A stretch of DNA of 17,119 nucleotides from an uncultured Lachnospiraceae bacterium. Lineage in GTDB: Bacteria > Bacillota > Clostridia > Lachnospirales > Lachnospiraceae. The position numbers and the translations under genes are program-made. Within the stretch, counting starts at the first letter, position 1. The number at the start of each line of letters is the position of its first letter. The stretch covers positions 1 through 17,119 of the forward strand of contig CAKRJM010000023.1 of assembly GCA_934351765.1 (NCBI GenBank), given 5' to 3'. Of the stretch, positions 6,733-14,191 are shown one piece after another. The notes below the pieces were generated by a model. It was not told the origin of the DNA. It ran no database searches and worked only from the letters and a program-made list of their open reading frames with translations.

Positions 6733-8252
6733 TTGATCTGATTATGGAGCAGTGCATCATATTTTTTCAGGAAATGCTCCGTTTGCGGCGTATTCAGAAG
6801 CTCGGAGGCGAAGATACCGGTTTCCAGGCTGTCGGAAAATTCCCGGAGCAGGAAATCGAGAACAGCATGAAACCGGGTGAGCAGTGGCTGTCTTCCAGCT
6901 TCCAGATCATTTTGTCTGGTGCGGAGCATACTGCGGAAGCCGGCGAGCGGGGAGGCTGCTGTATTCAGGCGAAGGTTCTGGAGAAACGTTGTCACCTGTG
7001 CAGACAGCAGATGCTCCAGGCGTTCCTCCTCCGGTGCGAGCAGGCCGAGGCTCTGTTTTGTATTCATGGCAAGCGTTCGCTTTTTCAGAAGGCTTTGACA
7101 GGCTGTGGAGAAGGCCGGGAAGGAAGCAGAAGCAGAAGCAGAAGCAGAGGAAGCTTCAGCGGTCGGCCGGATCAGATCGAAATCTGTCTGTGAAGCGGCC
7201 GGCTGTACGGCGTTCAGGCTGTGCTCCAGTCCGTCGGCGAAGTAGGAGAGGCTCTGTAACAGGGTCTCCTCTTCCATATAGTCCTGACTTTCCCGGCGGA
7301 GCATACCGGAAAGCTGGGTGATCAGGCAGAACCGCTCGTCCGCCGGGCGGGAGGCCAGGGAAAGGGAAGCGGGCGGCATGGTGCCGGATTCCAGAAGCTC
7401 AGCGAACGGGGCATCTTCAGAAAGCTTCCGGCAGAGTCGATAGTAGGAAGCAAAGGATTCGCTGACGGTACGGCTCTGAAGATACTGAGAAAAGAAACTG
7501 TCCTCTACGGGAAGCTCCAGCGCTTCATAAGTCTTTAATGCCTGAGACAGATCCTCCCAGCTTCGCGGCGTTACAAATTCCCGGCCGTATTCGCTGCGGG
7601 AAAAGGTGGTAAAATCCTCCCGGTTCAGCCGCAGATAAGACAGAATGGAATCATGAACGGAACGGCCGGCGGCGTAGGAAAGCCAGGTGTCCAGGTCAGC
7701 CTCCAGCTCCATGTATTTTACGCGGTCCAGCGTGACCACATCGAATTCCCGGGCGGAGCGGTTATATTTGGGCGGATTTCCGGCGGCCGCAATGATCCAG
7801 CCATCGGGGAGCACATGCGTCCCGAACATCTTAAACTGGAGAAACTGGAGCATGGTGGGCAGAAGGGTTTCGGACACGCAGTTGATTTCGTCGAGAAAGA
7901 GAATCCCTTCTTCCTGTCCGGTCTGTTCGATCCGGTCGTAAACGCCGCCGATGATCTCGCTCATGGTGTATTCCGTCATGGAATAGGTTTCGCCGCGGAA
8001 GCTGTGCTCGCGGATCAGCGGCAGACCGATGGCACTCTGGCGGGTGTGATGAGTCATCGTATAGGAAAGAAATCCGATCCGGCATTCTCTGGCAGCCTGG
8101 GAGATGATGGCGGTTTTTCCGATTCCAGGGGCACCCATGAGAAAAATCGGGCGGCGGGAACGCGCGGGAATCCGGTAAAGTCCGGCGTTATCTTTGGCTG
8201 TGTAGGCCTTTATGGTGCGGCAGATCTCGTCTTTTGCTTCTTTAATATTCAT
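6714..8252 (-). CDS. MoxR-like AAA+ ATPase
   Basis: A 512-residue cytoplasmic AAA+ ATPase. Walker A GAPGIGKT is at residues 40-47, Walker B ILFLDEIN at 117-124, and sensor 1 AAGNPP around 156-161, all in the N-terminal third. This matches the MoxR/AAA_5 type of remodelling ATPases that work with VWA-domain partners. The C-terminal ~250 residues are helical and variable, with no domain I recognise, and include a Ser-Ala tract (SSASASASAS, about 370-380) encoded by a hexanucleotide repeat. The start is supported by AAAGGAG six bases upstream, inside the partner gene, and the two genes overlap by 11 bases, so they are co-translated. The protein is longer than typical MoxR (~330), so the tail is probably client- or partner-specific. 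Its client is not evident. Confidence 0.87.
   Translation of the reverse strand: MNIKEAKDEICRTIKAYTAKDNAGLYRIPARSRRPIFLMGAPGIGKTAIISQAARECRIGFLSYTMTHHTRQSAIGLPLIREHSFRGETYSMTEYTMSEIIGGVYDRIEQTGQEEGILFLDEINCVSETLLPTMLQFLQFKMFGTHVLPDGWIIAAAGNPPKYNRSAREFDVVTLDRVKYMELEADLDTWLSYAAGRSVHDSILSYLRLNREDFTTFSRSEYGREFVTPRSWEDLSQALKTYEALELPVEDSFFSQYLQSRTVSESFASYYRLCRKLSEDAPFAELLESGTMPPASLSLASRPADERFCLITQLSGMLRRESQDYMEEETLLQSLSYFADGLEHSLNAVQPAASQTDFDLIRPTAEASSASASASASFPAFSTACQSLLKKRTLAMNTKQSLGLLAPEEERLEHLLSAQVTTFLQNLRLNTAASPLAGFRSMLRTRQNDLEAGRQPLLTRFHAVLDFLLREFSDSLETGIFASELLNTPQTEHFLKKYDALLHNQIKDLAGE
7124..7147. repeat. Four perfect copies of a 6-bp repeat inside the ATPase gene
   Basis: Bases 7124-7147 are four exact tandem copies of AAGCAG on the + strand. 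On the coding (-) strand they encode alternating Ser and Ala in a linker of the MoxR-like ATPase. The unit is a multiple of three, so slippage would change linker length without shifting the frame. Confidence 0.9.
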
Positions 8253-9762
8253 AATCCGCTCCTTTCGGCGGTTCGGCAGGCAGAATCAGGGTTTTTGCCC
8301 AGCCGGGTACATCAATGTCATCATAGCGGTGGTTCAGAAAGATAAAGGTGGTCGGAATTTCCGGATCTTTTTCCGGGTAAATCCCCAGTCCGTCGGTGAA
8401 ATAGAGGATTCCGGACAGATGGGAAAATTCCCGGTTCTGGATCAGCGCTTTTATATGGGAAAAGGCAGGACGGAAATCGGTTCCGCCCATGCCGCAGATC
8501 TCCAGGCTGTCAATATAGGTATGCCAGTCCTCCGGCGAGGTGATCTTATCGTCCCGGCGGACGTCCGTATCGCACTGGAGGATATGAAGATTGAACGGGT
8601 GAAAAAACAGATCCTCTTCCTCCATGAGCGCCCGTGTTTCCTCTAGAAAGGCCTGGGTAAGTGTCCGGGAACAGGATCCGGAGGTATCGATCACGATGGC
8701 AAGCTCCCGGATCTTTTTTGCTTCCTCCGATTCCAGCGGCTCGATGAGCGGCAGGCCGTCATAATGCTCCAGCCCATATAAATAAGAAGGATAATAGAAT
8801 TCACGGGAGCTGAGCCGGAAATCCTCGCCCCAGCAGGACAGGTCTTTTAACAGTTTCCGGTAATTGCCCCGTCTTGCATCGGTCAAGGTCAAACGGCGTT
8901 TTCCGGTTCCGGGATTTCGACCCATGGAGGGCCGCCCGTTTCCGCTTCGCTGAGTTCGTCCGAACTGTTTTTGAGCAGCTAAAGAACGGGAAAGCCGGTC
9001 ATAGGATAACAGGGCACCTCGGCCGGTTAAGCTTTTCCGAAGCATCGCCCAGGAGGCCTCCTGCTTCGAAAAGGAAGAAGGGCGGTTTGTATCATGAGCT
9101 TCGTCCCGGCTTTTGCGGGGAGCGGGGCCGCTTTCGTTTCCGTCCGGGGCTTCTCCGTCACCGGAGGCACGGGCACGTTTTGCAGATCCGGAACCGGCGG
9201 CATAGATTGGCCATGCCTCATGGGAATCCGGCGGCAGTACCGAACCGTCCGGAAACAGCTCCGGAACAAGAACCGAAAGAAACCGGGCGGCCTGTTCATC
9301 ACAGCGGCGGTTCCATTCCTCCGCCGGGCAGTCTGCCGGTTTTCGGAAGGAATGGCCGAGAATGCAGTGAAGCAGCTCATGAAGAAGAAACAGAAGCGGT
9401 TCTGCCGGGGAAGCTGCGGCTGTGTCCCTGTCGGACACTGCAGGCCGGAAATTCAGAGAAGCCGGTGGATCTGAGAGCGAAGGAAAATCCTGGCGTTCAA
9501 AAAAACGGACAGGCCAGTAGAGATAAACTCCGTCCGTACCGCCCAGAAATAAACTATCCGATTTATGGGACTGATTATCGCTGCCGATCTGTGTGTCGGT
9601 GGGAGATAAACTATCTGATTTATCGTACAGATTATAATTGCTGTTGCTACTCAGATCAGGAATAACATCTTCCAGCGAAAGCAGTGGAAGCGCCAGAGAC
9701 GGAAACCGCCGGTACAGCTCCTTTTTTGTCCGGGCGGGCTGAAATGCTCGGGTATTGGCCAT
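8242..9762 (-). CDS. VWA-like domain protein with HExxH putative metallopeptidase domain (DUF2201-like)
   Basis: A 506-residue protein with no visible signal peptide. Residues ~120-175 carry HELLHCILGH (H128, E129, H132), followed by CDEQAARF (D155 as candidate third ligand). This is the arrangement of the putative metallopeptidase half of DUF2201-type proteins. Residues ~185-300 form a charged, low-complexity linker. Residues ~352-500 form a VWA-like domain with MIDAS D359-T-S361-G-S363, then GGTDF and YFTDG. Such proteins are usually paired with a MoxR ATPase, as here (11-bp overlap with the next gene). The frame stays open to 10053, but I place the start at 9762 because GGAGGTG lies just upstream and an earlier start would overlap the divergent thioesterase. 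Whether it is a peptidase or only a metal-binding adaptor is unknown. Confidence 0.85.
   Translation of the reverse strand: MANTRAFQPARTKKELYRRFPSLALPLLSLEDVIPDLSSNSNYNLYDKSDSLSPTDTQIGSDNQSHKSDSLFLGGTDGVYLYWPVRFFERQDFPSLSDPPASLNFRPAVSDRDTAAASPAEPLLFLLHELLHCILGHSFRKPADCPAEEWNRRCDEQAARFLSVLVPELFPDGSVLPPDSHEAWPIYAAGSGSAKRARASGDGEAPDGNESGPAPRKSRDEAHDTNRPSSFSKQEASWAMLRKSLTGRGALLSYDRLSRSLAAQKQFGRTQRSGNGRPSMGRNPGTGKRRLTLTDARRGNYRKLLKDLSCWGEDFRLSSREFYYPSYLYGLEHYDGLPLIEPLESEEAKKIRELAIVIDTSGSCSRTLTQAFLEETRALMEEEDLFFHPFNLHILQCDTDVRRDDKITSPEDWHTYIDSLEICGMGGTDFRPAFSHIKALIQNREFSHLSGILYFTDGLGIYPEKDPEIPTTFIFLNHRYDDIDVPGWAKTLILPAEPPKGADYEY
9538..9651. repeat. Imperfect tandem duplication of a 57-bp unit within the VWA gene
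   Basis: Two adjacent copies, about 9538-9594 and 9595-9651. The clearest match is an 18-base core at 9549-9566 and 9606-9623 with a single difference, then GATTAT at 9573 and 9630, all offset by exactly 57. The unit is 19 codons, so the frame is kept. It encodes the KSDSL-containing stretches at residues ~38-75, before the metallopeptidase-like domain. Confidence 0.75.
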
Positions 9763-9803
9763 CAGGGGCACCTCCGTTTCCATAGTTTCTGTAATGATAT
9801 TTA

Positions 9804-9812
9804 AGTGTAACA
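9804..9812 (-). promoter_or_regulatory. Possible extended -10 element for the VWA-MoxR operon
   Basis: On the - strand the sequence reads TGTTACACT, an extended -10 (TG-N-TACACT, 4 of 6 matches to TATAAT) about 42 bases before the chosen start. No good -35 hexamer is seen at 17 bases, so this is only a candidate. Confidence 0.3.
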
Positions 9813-9869
9813 CGGAAGCACAAAAAGGAAAAGAGGTTCTTCGCGGGACGGTGTGAAGATGCAAAATGG

Positions 9870-9898
9870 TTGACAGTCCCGTGTGAATGAAGTAAGCT
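9870..9898 (+). promoter_or_regulatory. Candidate sigma-70-type promoter for the thioesterase-HD-mscL operon
   Basis: A perfect TTGACA at 9870-9875 is followed after 17 bases by TAAGCT (9893-9898), a weak -10. The start codon lies 50 bases downstream. The divergent 185-bp gap (9763-9947) holds no other gene. The -35 is convincing and the -10 is not. Confidence 0.45.
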
Positions 9899-9947
9899 AA
9901 AAAAAGCGGAAAAGTACCGCAGCTATGGAAAAACGGAGGCAGAAGCC

Positions 9948-10373
9948 ATGAGAAAGCCGTATGAACGGTGCGTACATTATTATGAAACAGATCAGATGGG
10001 AATCGTACATCATTCCAATTATATCCGCTGGTTTGAGGAAGCCAGAACGGCATATCTGGAAGAAGCCGGAGCCGGATATAAGGGAATGGAGGAGGCCGGG
10101 ATCATCAGCCCGGTGGTGTCGGTGGCCTGCCGCTATCGTTCCATGGTGCGGTTCGGCGATACGGTGGAGATCGTCTTAAAGCTCACCGGCTACAACGGCG
10201 TGAAGCTGTCCCTGTCTTATGAGGTAACAGACAAGGAGACGGGTGTGCTGCGCTGTGAGGGGGAAAGCAGCCACTGTTTTCTGGACTGTGACGGGCGGCC
10301 GGTGTCGCTGAAAAAGACTCACCCGGAATACCATGAGATTTTTAAAAAGGAACTGGAGGCAGAACAGGCATGA
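9948..10373 (+). CDS. Acyl-CoA thioesterase, YbgC/FadM-type hotdog fold
   Basis: A 141-residue cytoplasmic hotdog-fold thioesterase. The N-terminal motif YETDQMGIVHHSNYIRWFEEAR is the 4-hydroxybenzoyl-CoA thioesterase/YbgC signature, with Asp15 the expected catalytic acid. The length is that of the family (130-145). It would hydrolyse an acyl-CoA thioester; the acyl chain cannot be told. The start at 9948 has a GGAGG nine bases upstream. Its stop overlaps the next start as ATGA (10370-10373), so it is coupled to the HD-domain gene. It is divergently oriented from the VWA-MoxR unit. Confidence 0.9.
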   Translation: MRKPYERCVHYYETDQMGIVHHSNYIRWFEEARTAYLEEAGAGYKGMEEAGIISPVVSVACRYRSMVRFGDTVEIVLKLTGYNGVKLSLSYEVTDKETGVLRCEGESSHCFLDCDGRPVSLKKTHPEYHEIFKKELEAEQA

Positions 10374-10948
10374 AAACAACTGTAACAAGAGAACAGGCAC
10401 TGGGACTTTTAAAGAAGTACAATCAGGAGCCGTTTCATATTCTTCACGGGCTGACTGTGGAAGGGGCTATGCGCTGGTACGCAAAGGAGCTTGGATACGG
10501 AGACGAGGAAGATTTCTGGGGACTGGCAGGTCTGCTTCATGATGTGGATTTTGAAAAATATCCGGAGGAGCACTGCAAAAAGGCACCGGAGCTTCTGGAA
10601 GAGATCGGAGCGGAACCGGATCTGGTCCATGCCATCTGCAGCCATGGCTATGGATTGGTGGTTGACATTAAGCCGGAGCATGAAATGGAAAAGGTGCTGT
10701 TTGCGGCAGACGAGCTGACCGGACTGATCGGAGCGGCAGCGAAAATGCGTCCCTCAAAGAGCGTTATGGATATGGAGGTTTCCAGCCTGAAAAAGAAGTT
10801 CAAGGATAAGAGGTTTGCGGCAGGCTGTTCCAGAGAGGTGATCCGCCAGGGTGCGGAAATGCTTGGCTGGCCGCTGGAAGAACTGATGGAAAAAACGATC
10901 CTCGCCATGCGTTCCTGCGAAGCAAGTGTTCAGCAGGAGATGGAGTAA
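10370..10948 (+). CDS. HD-domain protein (putative phosphohydrolase)
   Basis: A 192-residue soluble protein of the HD superfamily. The candidate metal ligands follow the family order: H26 (FHILHGL), the H57-D58 pair in GLLHDVDFEKYPEEH, and H92 in AICSHGYG. It matches the short HDIG-type hydrolases common in Clostridia, whose substrates are largely unknown; members of the superfamily hydrolyse phosphate esters, often of nucleotides. It overlaps the thioesterase by four bases and is followed 21 bases later by mscL, so the three genes appear to be one operon. Its ribosome binding site (GGAGG) lies within the thioesterase coding end. Family is confident, substrate unknown. Confidence 0.86.
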   Translation: MKTTVTREQALGLLKKYNQEPFHILHGLTVEGAMRWYAKELGYGDEEDFWGLAGLLHDVDFEKYPEEHCKKAPELLEEIGAEPDLVHAICSHGYGLVVDIKPEHEMEKVLFAADELTGLIGAAAKMRPSKSVMDMEVSSLKKKFKDKRFAAGCSREVIRQGAEMLGWPLEELMEKTILAMRSCEASVQQEME

Positions 10949-10969
10949 AGAAGAAAAAGGAGAATGAGT

Positions 10970-11452
10970 ATGGGAAAGGACAAGAAGAAAAAGGGGATTT
11001 TTGCGGAGTTCAAGGAATTTATCATGCGCGGAAATGTGATGGATCTGGCGGTTGCTGTCATCATCGGCGGTGCGTTCCAGAAGATCATCACCTCGTTGAC
11101 CAACGACATTATCATGCCGATCATTACCCTGGTGACCGGCGGTATTGATTTCAACAACTGGTTTATCGCACTGGACGGCAGTCATTATAAGACGCTGGCG
11201 GAGGCTCAGGAGGCCGGAGCCGCGACCTTTAACTACGGTGCCTTTATTACCGTAGTTCTGGATTTCCTGATTCTGGCGTTTATCATCTTTATGATGGTCA
11301 AGGGTATGAACAAGCTGGCCGAGAAGGCGATTCCCAAGAAGGAGGAGGAGCCCAAGGAGCCGACTACGAAGAAATGTCCGTATTGCCTCAGTGAGATCCC
11401 GATCAAGGCAAGCAGATGTCCGCACTGCACCTCAGAATTAGAAGAAAAATAG
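10970..11452 (+). CDS. mscL: Large-conductance mechanosensitive channel MscL with C-terminal zinc ribbon
   Basis: A 160-residue membrane channel that opens under high membrane tension to release solutes during osmotic downshock. [21 protein letters not shown] is the MscL N-terminal signature with the pore-lining TM1 (~24-43). An extracellular loop follows, then TM2 (~88-110) ending in the KGMNKL cytoplasmic helix. Past a KKEEEPKEP linker there is a four-cysteine ribbon, C136-x2-C139 and C150-x2-C153 ([19 protein letters not shown]), absent from the E. coli protein. I chose the ATG at 10970 because AAGGAG lies seven bases upstream. The ATG at 10964 is only one base from it and would add two residues. 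It is the last gene before a strong terminator. Confidence 0.93.
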   Translation: MGKDKKKKGIFAEFKEFIMRGNVMDLAVAVIIGGAFQKIITSLTNDIIMPIITLVTGGIDFNNWFIALDGSHYKTLAEAQEAGAATFNYGAFITVVLDFLILAFIIFMMVKGMNKLAEKAIPKKEEEPKEPTTKKCPYCLSEIPIKASRCPHCTSELEEK

Positions 11453-11461
11453 AAAAAAGGC

Positions 11462-11504
11462 AAAAAAAAGAACCCCCCGGGAGGCTTGTGGGGTTCTTTT
11501 TTTT
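11462..11504 (+). terminator. Strong terminator after mscL
   Basis: An A-rich arm with GAACCCC (11462-11476) pairs with GGGGTTC and an eight-T run (11490-11504), leaving a 13-base loop. Because the A-run and T-run flank the stem it can act in both directions. The remaining ~89 bases before the next gene hold only a ribosome binding site that I can recognise. Confidence 0.9.
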
Positions 11505-11593
11505 CTGGTATGCTGAGGTGTGTTTGAGATGTTTGCCAAAGCAGTTACGGAAAAGAGCGGCGGCGTATAAAACCAACAGGAGGTAGTGCGTAA

Positions 11594-13222
11594 ATGAGAA
11601 AAACCGGAAAGAAGCTGATCTCTCTTGCCATGGCAGCAGTCCTGACACTGGGGCTGGCAGCCTGCGGCGGGAAGGATTCGGATACACAGACAACGGCAGG
11701 TGAGACGGGAACAAAGACGGAGACTTCCGCAGGGACAGAAACCGGAAGCAGCAGTACAGACGGAGAAGAAAAGGTAATGCGGTTCGGTTCCACCGGCTAT
11801 TTTGCCACAGAGAAGCTGGATCCGGGAAATGGCTGGGACGGCTGGTATCTGATGTACAGTGGAGTAACAGAGACTTTATTTAAATTAGATGAAACGATCA
11901 CACCGGTTCCGAACCTGGCGCTGTCCTGTGAGAGTGATAACTATAAGGACTGGACTATCACCCTGCGGGATGATGTGACCTTTCAGAACGGCGAAAAGAT
12001 GACGGCCGAGGCAGTAAAGGCCTGTCTGGAGCGGACTTATGAGACAAATGAGCGGGCAAAGGAGCAGATGGAGATGGATTCCATCGAGGCCGATGGACAG
12101 ACGCTGACAATCCATCTGACCGGCGAGGATGTGGCGCTGAAGAATACACTGACTGACCCGCTGTGGAGCATTTATGATGCGGCCAACAGTGATTATGAGA
12201 CAACGCTTTACTGCACCGGCCCGTACATGGTGACGGAGTTTGAGCCGTTTGTGGAGACGGTGGTAAAGCGGTATGACGGTTATTGGGGCGGTATGCCGAA
12301 GCTTTCCGAGGCGCATCTGATCACCATCAGTGATACGGAATCCCTTTCCATGGCGCTTCAGAACAACGAGATCGACATGGCAGTGGCAATGCCGACCTCC
12401 GCGATCTCGACCTTTGAAAATAACGATGATTACGTGATCGATGCAGTGACCACCTCCAGAGGAAACCGGATGTATTACAATATGGACCATGAGGCCATGA
12501 AGGATCCGGCGGTACGGCAGGCGATTGCCATGTGCATTGACCGGGAGGGAGTTTCCAGGACAATCTACAACGGAAAGGCTGAGGCATCCTGGGGCCTGTT
12601 TCCGTCCTTCCTGCCCTACGGCGGAACGGATGGCCTGACGCTTACCGTGGACAAGTACGACCCGGAGGGCGCGGCAAAGCTTCTGGCAGAGGCCGGATGG
12701 AGTGACAGTGACGGAGATGGCATTCTGGATAAGGATGGTGTGAAGCTGGAGCTGAAGGCCATTACCTTTGCATCCAGAAAGGAGCTGGCTCAGATGCTGG
12801 AGCTTCTTCAGGCGGAGCTTGGAACCATCGGGATCAAGCTGAATGTGGAGGTTATGGAGAGCACGGCAGATGCAGTGAAGGCCGGAGAGTATGATCTGGA
12901 CTGCGAGACCGGTGTTATGGTTCCTACCGGAAATCCCCAGTATTTTATCAATCTGATGCTGGTGACCGGAGCATCCTCCAACTATTCTCATTATTCCAAC
13001 GCAAAGTTAGACGAGCTGGCCAAGACACTTTCGGGAACGGCTGACGAAGCAGAACGGATCGATCTGGTTCGCCAGATGGTTCAGATGGTGCTGGATGATA
13101 ATGCCATGACCGTATATAACCATCAGATGATGACAAATATCTACACATCGGCAGTGAAGGGCTTTTCCACCCATCCGTCCGAGTATTACCTGCTGGATGT
13201 GAATACAGATATTGAGCGGTAA
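11594..13222 (+). CDS. Peptide/nickel-type ABC transporter substrate-binding lipoprotein (SBP_bac_5)
   Basis: A 542-residue binding protein anchored to the outer face of the membrane as a lipoprotein. There is a basic n-region (MRKTGKK), a hydrophobic core, and the lipobox LAAC with Cys24, then a ~35-residue Ser/Thr/Gly/Glu linker. Family 5 landmarks follow: WTITLRDDVTFQNGEKMTAEAV, CTGPYMVTEF, VKRYDGYWGG, DPAVRQAIAMCIDREGV, YDPEGAAKLLAEAGW and the acidic loop DSDGDGILDKDG. This family takes peptides, opines or nickel chelates. The permeases and the His-rich ATPase downstream favour a metal ligand. His466, in NYSHYSNAKLDEL, lies in a region near where E. coli NikA has a metal-proximal His, but no alignment could be made. 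AGGAGG is ten bases before the ATG. Confidence 0.88.
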   Translation: MRKTGKKLISLAMAAVLTLGLAACGGKDSDTQTTAGETGTKTETSAGTETGSSSTDGEEKVMRFGSTGYFATEKLDPGNGWDGWYLMYSGVTETLFKLDETITPVPNLALSCESDNYKDWTITLRDDVTFQNGEKMTAEAVKACLERTYETNERAKEQMEMDSIEADGQTLTIHLTGEDVALKNTLTDPLWSIYDAANSDYETTLYCTGPYMVTEFEPFVETVVKRYDGYWGGMPKLSEAHLITISDTESLSMALQNNEIDMAVAMPTSAISTFENNDDYVIDAVTTSRGNRMYYNMDHEAMKDPAVRQAIAMCIDREGVSRTIYNGKAEASWGLFPSFLPYGGTDGLTLTVDKYDPEGAAKLLAEAGWSDSDGDGILDKDGVKLELKAITFASRKELAQMLELLQAELGTIGIKLNVEVMESTADAVKAGEYDLDCETGVMVPTGNPQYFINLMLVTGASSNYSHYSNAKLDELAKTLSGTADEAERIDLVRQMVQMVLDDNAMTVYNHQMMTNIYTSAVKGFSTHPSEYYLLDVNTDIER

Positions 13223-13237
13223 GCTGCGGAGGAACCA

Positions 13238-14191
13238 ATGATCAGATATCTGCTGAAAAAGACCGGGAGTTTTCTCCTGGTCTTTCTGGGAATTACTTTT
13301 TTATCCTTCTGCCTGACTTATTTATCGCCCAGCGATGCGGCAGAGATCAAACTGAATAAAACAGGAGTGGCGCCGAGCGCGGAGCTTCTGGAGCAGACAA
13401 GAGCGGAGATGGGGCTTGACAGGCCCCTTCTTGTGCGTTATGGAGAATGGCTGGGAAACTTTCTGAAGGGAGACATGGGAACATCCCTGAAAAGCGGAAA
13501 GCCGGTGGTGGCGGAGCTGAAAAAGGCACTGCCGAATACCATTCTCTTAACGCTGGTGTCCATGGCGGCGGTCATGCTGCTGTCGATTCCTCTGGGGATC
13601 CTCTGTGCAAGATATAAAAACCGGCCCGTCGATCTGGTGATCCGGTTTGTGACGTATCTGTTTGCGTCCCTGCCATCGTTTTTTCTGGCGCTTACGGCGC
13701 TTTATCTGTTCAGCGTCAGGTTTCATCTTGTTACAGTCATTGCAGCGAAGGGAGCAAAGGGCATGATCATGCCGGTGCTGGTCATGACACTTTCCCTCAG
13801 TGCCTGGTATATCCGCCAGGTGAGGACCATTGTGCTGGAGGAATTTTCCAGGGACTATATCATCGGCTCCAGGGCCAGAGGAGTTCCGGAGCGGCAGATT
13901 CTGTTTTCCCATGTGCTGAAAAATGTATTGCTTCCTGTCATCACGCTGGCCGGAACTTCCCTTGCCGGGATGTTAGGCGGCTCTACCATCGTGGAAAATA
14001 TCTTTTCCTGGCCGGGACTGGGAAAGCTGGCCATGGATGCTATTTCCGCCAGAGATTATCCGGTGATCCAGGGGTATGTGGTCTGGATGGCGCTGATCTT
14101 TCTGGCAGTTAATTATCTGGTAGATATTTCCTACGGAATCATTGATCCCCGTGTACGGGCAGGACAGGAGGCACGGCATGGCAAAGCATAG
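13238..14191 (+). CDS. Nickel/peptide-type ABC transporter permease (NikB-like)
   Basis: A 317-residue inner-membrane permease of the BPD_transp_1 family, NikB/DppB subgroup. It begins MIRYLLKKTGSFLLVFLGITFLSF (a single N-terminal helix), followed by a long extracytoplasmic segment with LLEQTRAEMGLDRPLLVRYGEWL, the usual DppB/NikB feature. Further helices and the ATPase-contacting EAA loop follow (SRARGVPERQILFSHVLKNVLLPVI), then SWPGLGKLAMDAI. The start at 13238 follows GGAGG by six bases. The binding-protein gene ends 15 bases earlier, and the next permease begins inside its 3' end (14-base overlap), so they are coupled. It probably pairs with that permease to form the channel. Confidence 0.9.
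   Translation: MIRYLLKKTGSFLLVFLGITFLSFCLTYLSPSDAAEIKLNKTGVAPSAELLEQTRAEMGLDRPLLVRYGEWLGNFLKGDMGTSLKSGKPVVAELKKALPNTILLTLVSMAAVMLLSIPLGILCARYKNRPVDLVIRFVTYLFASLPSFFLALTALYLFSVRFHLVTVIAAKGAKGMIMPVLVMTLSLSAWYIRQVRTIVLEEFSRDYIIGSRARGVPERQILFSHVLKNVLLPVITLAGTSLAGMLGGSTIVENIFSWPGLGKLAMDAISARDYPVIQGYVVWMALIFLAVNYLVDISYGIIDPRVRAGQEARHGKA

Noticed and set aside
7653..8345. A 230-codon open frame on the + strand opposite the MoxR-like gene
   Set aside because: It mirrors the Walker-motif-bearing - strand gene and shows no family features of its own.
8874..9665. A 263-codon open frame on the + strand opposite the VWA gene
   Set aside because: It has no ribosome binding site or recognisable domain and is rich in Arg, Pro and Gly, as expected of an antisense shadow. 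The - strand frame carries HExxH and MIDAS motifs.
9763..10053. 97-residue N-terminal extension of the VWA protein (start at 10053)
   Set aside because: It would overlap the divergent thioesterase gene and its promoter. The site GGAGGTG just before 9762 marks a better start.
11505..11593. Nickel/cobalt riboswitch or TATAAA promoter box (11566-11571) before the Nik-like operon
   Set aside because: The 89-base gap is too short and lacks a recognisable multi-helix fold. The TATAAA lies only six bases before the ribosome binding site and has no -35 at suitable spacing.
11885..12991. A 368-codon open frame on the - strand opposite the binding lipoprotein
   Set aside because: It is His/Ile/Leu-rich nonsense lacking domains or a start signal. 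The + strand gene has a signal peptide, lipobox and full family 5 landmarks.
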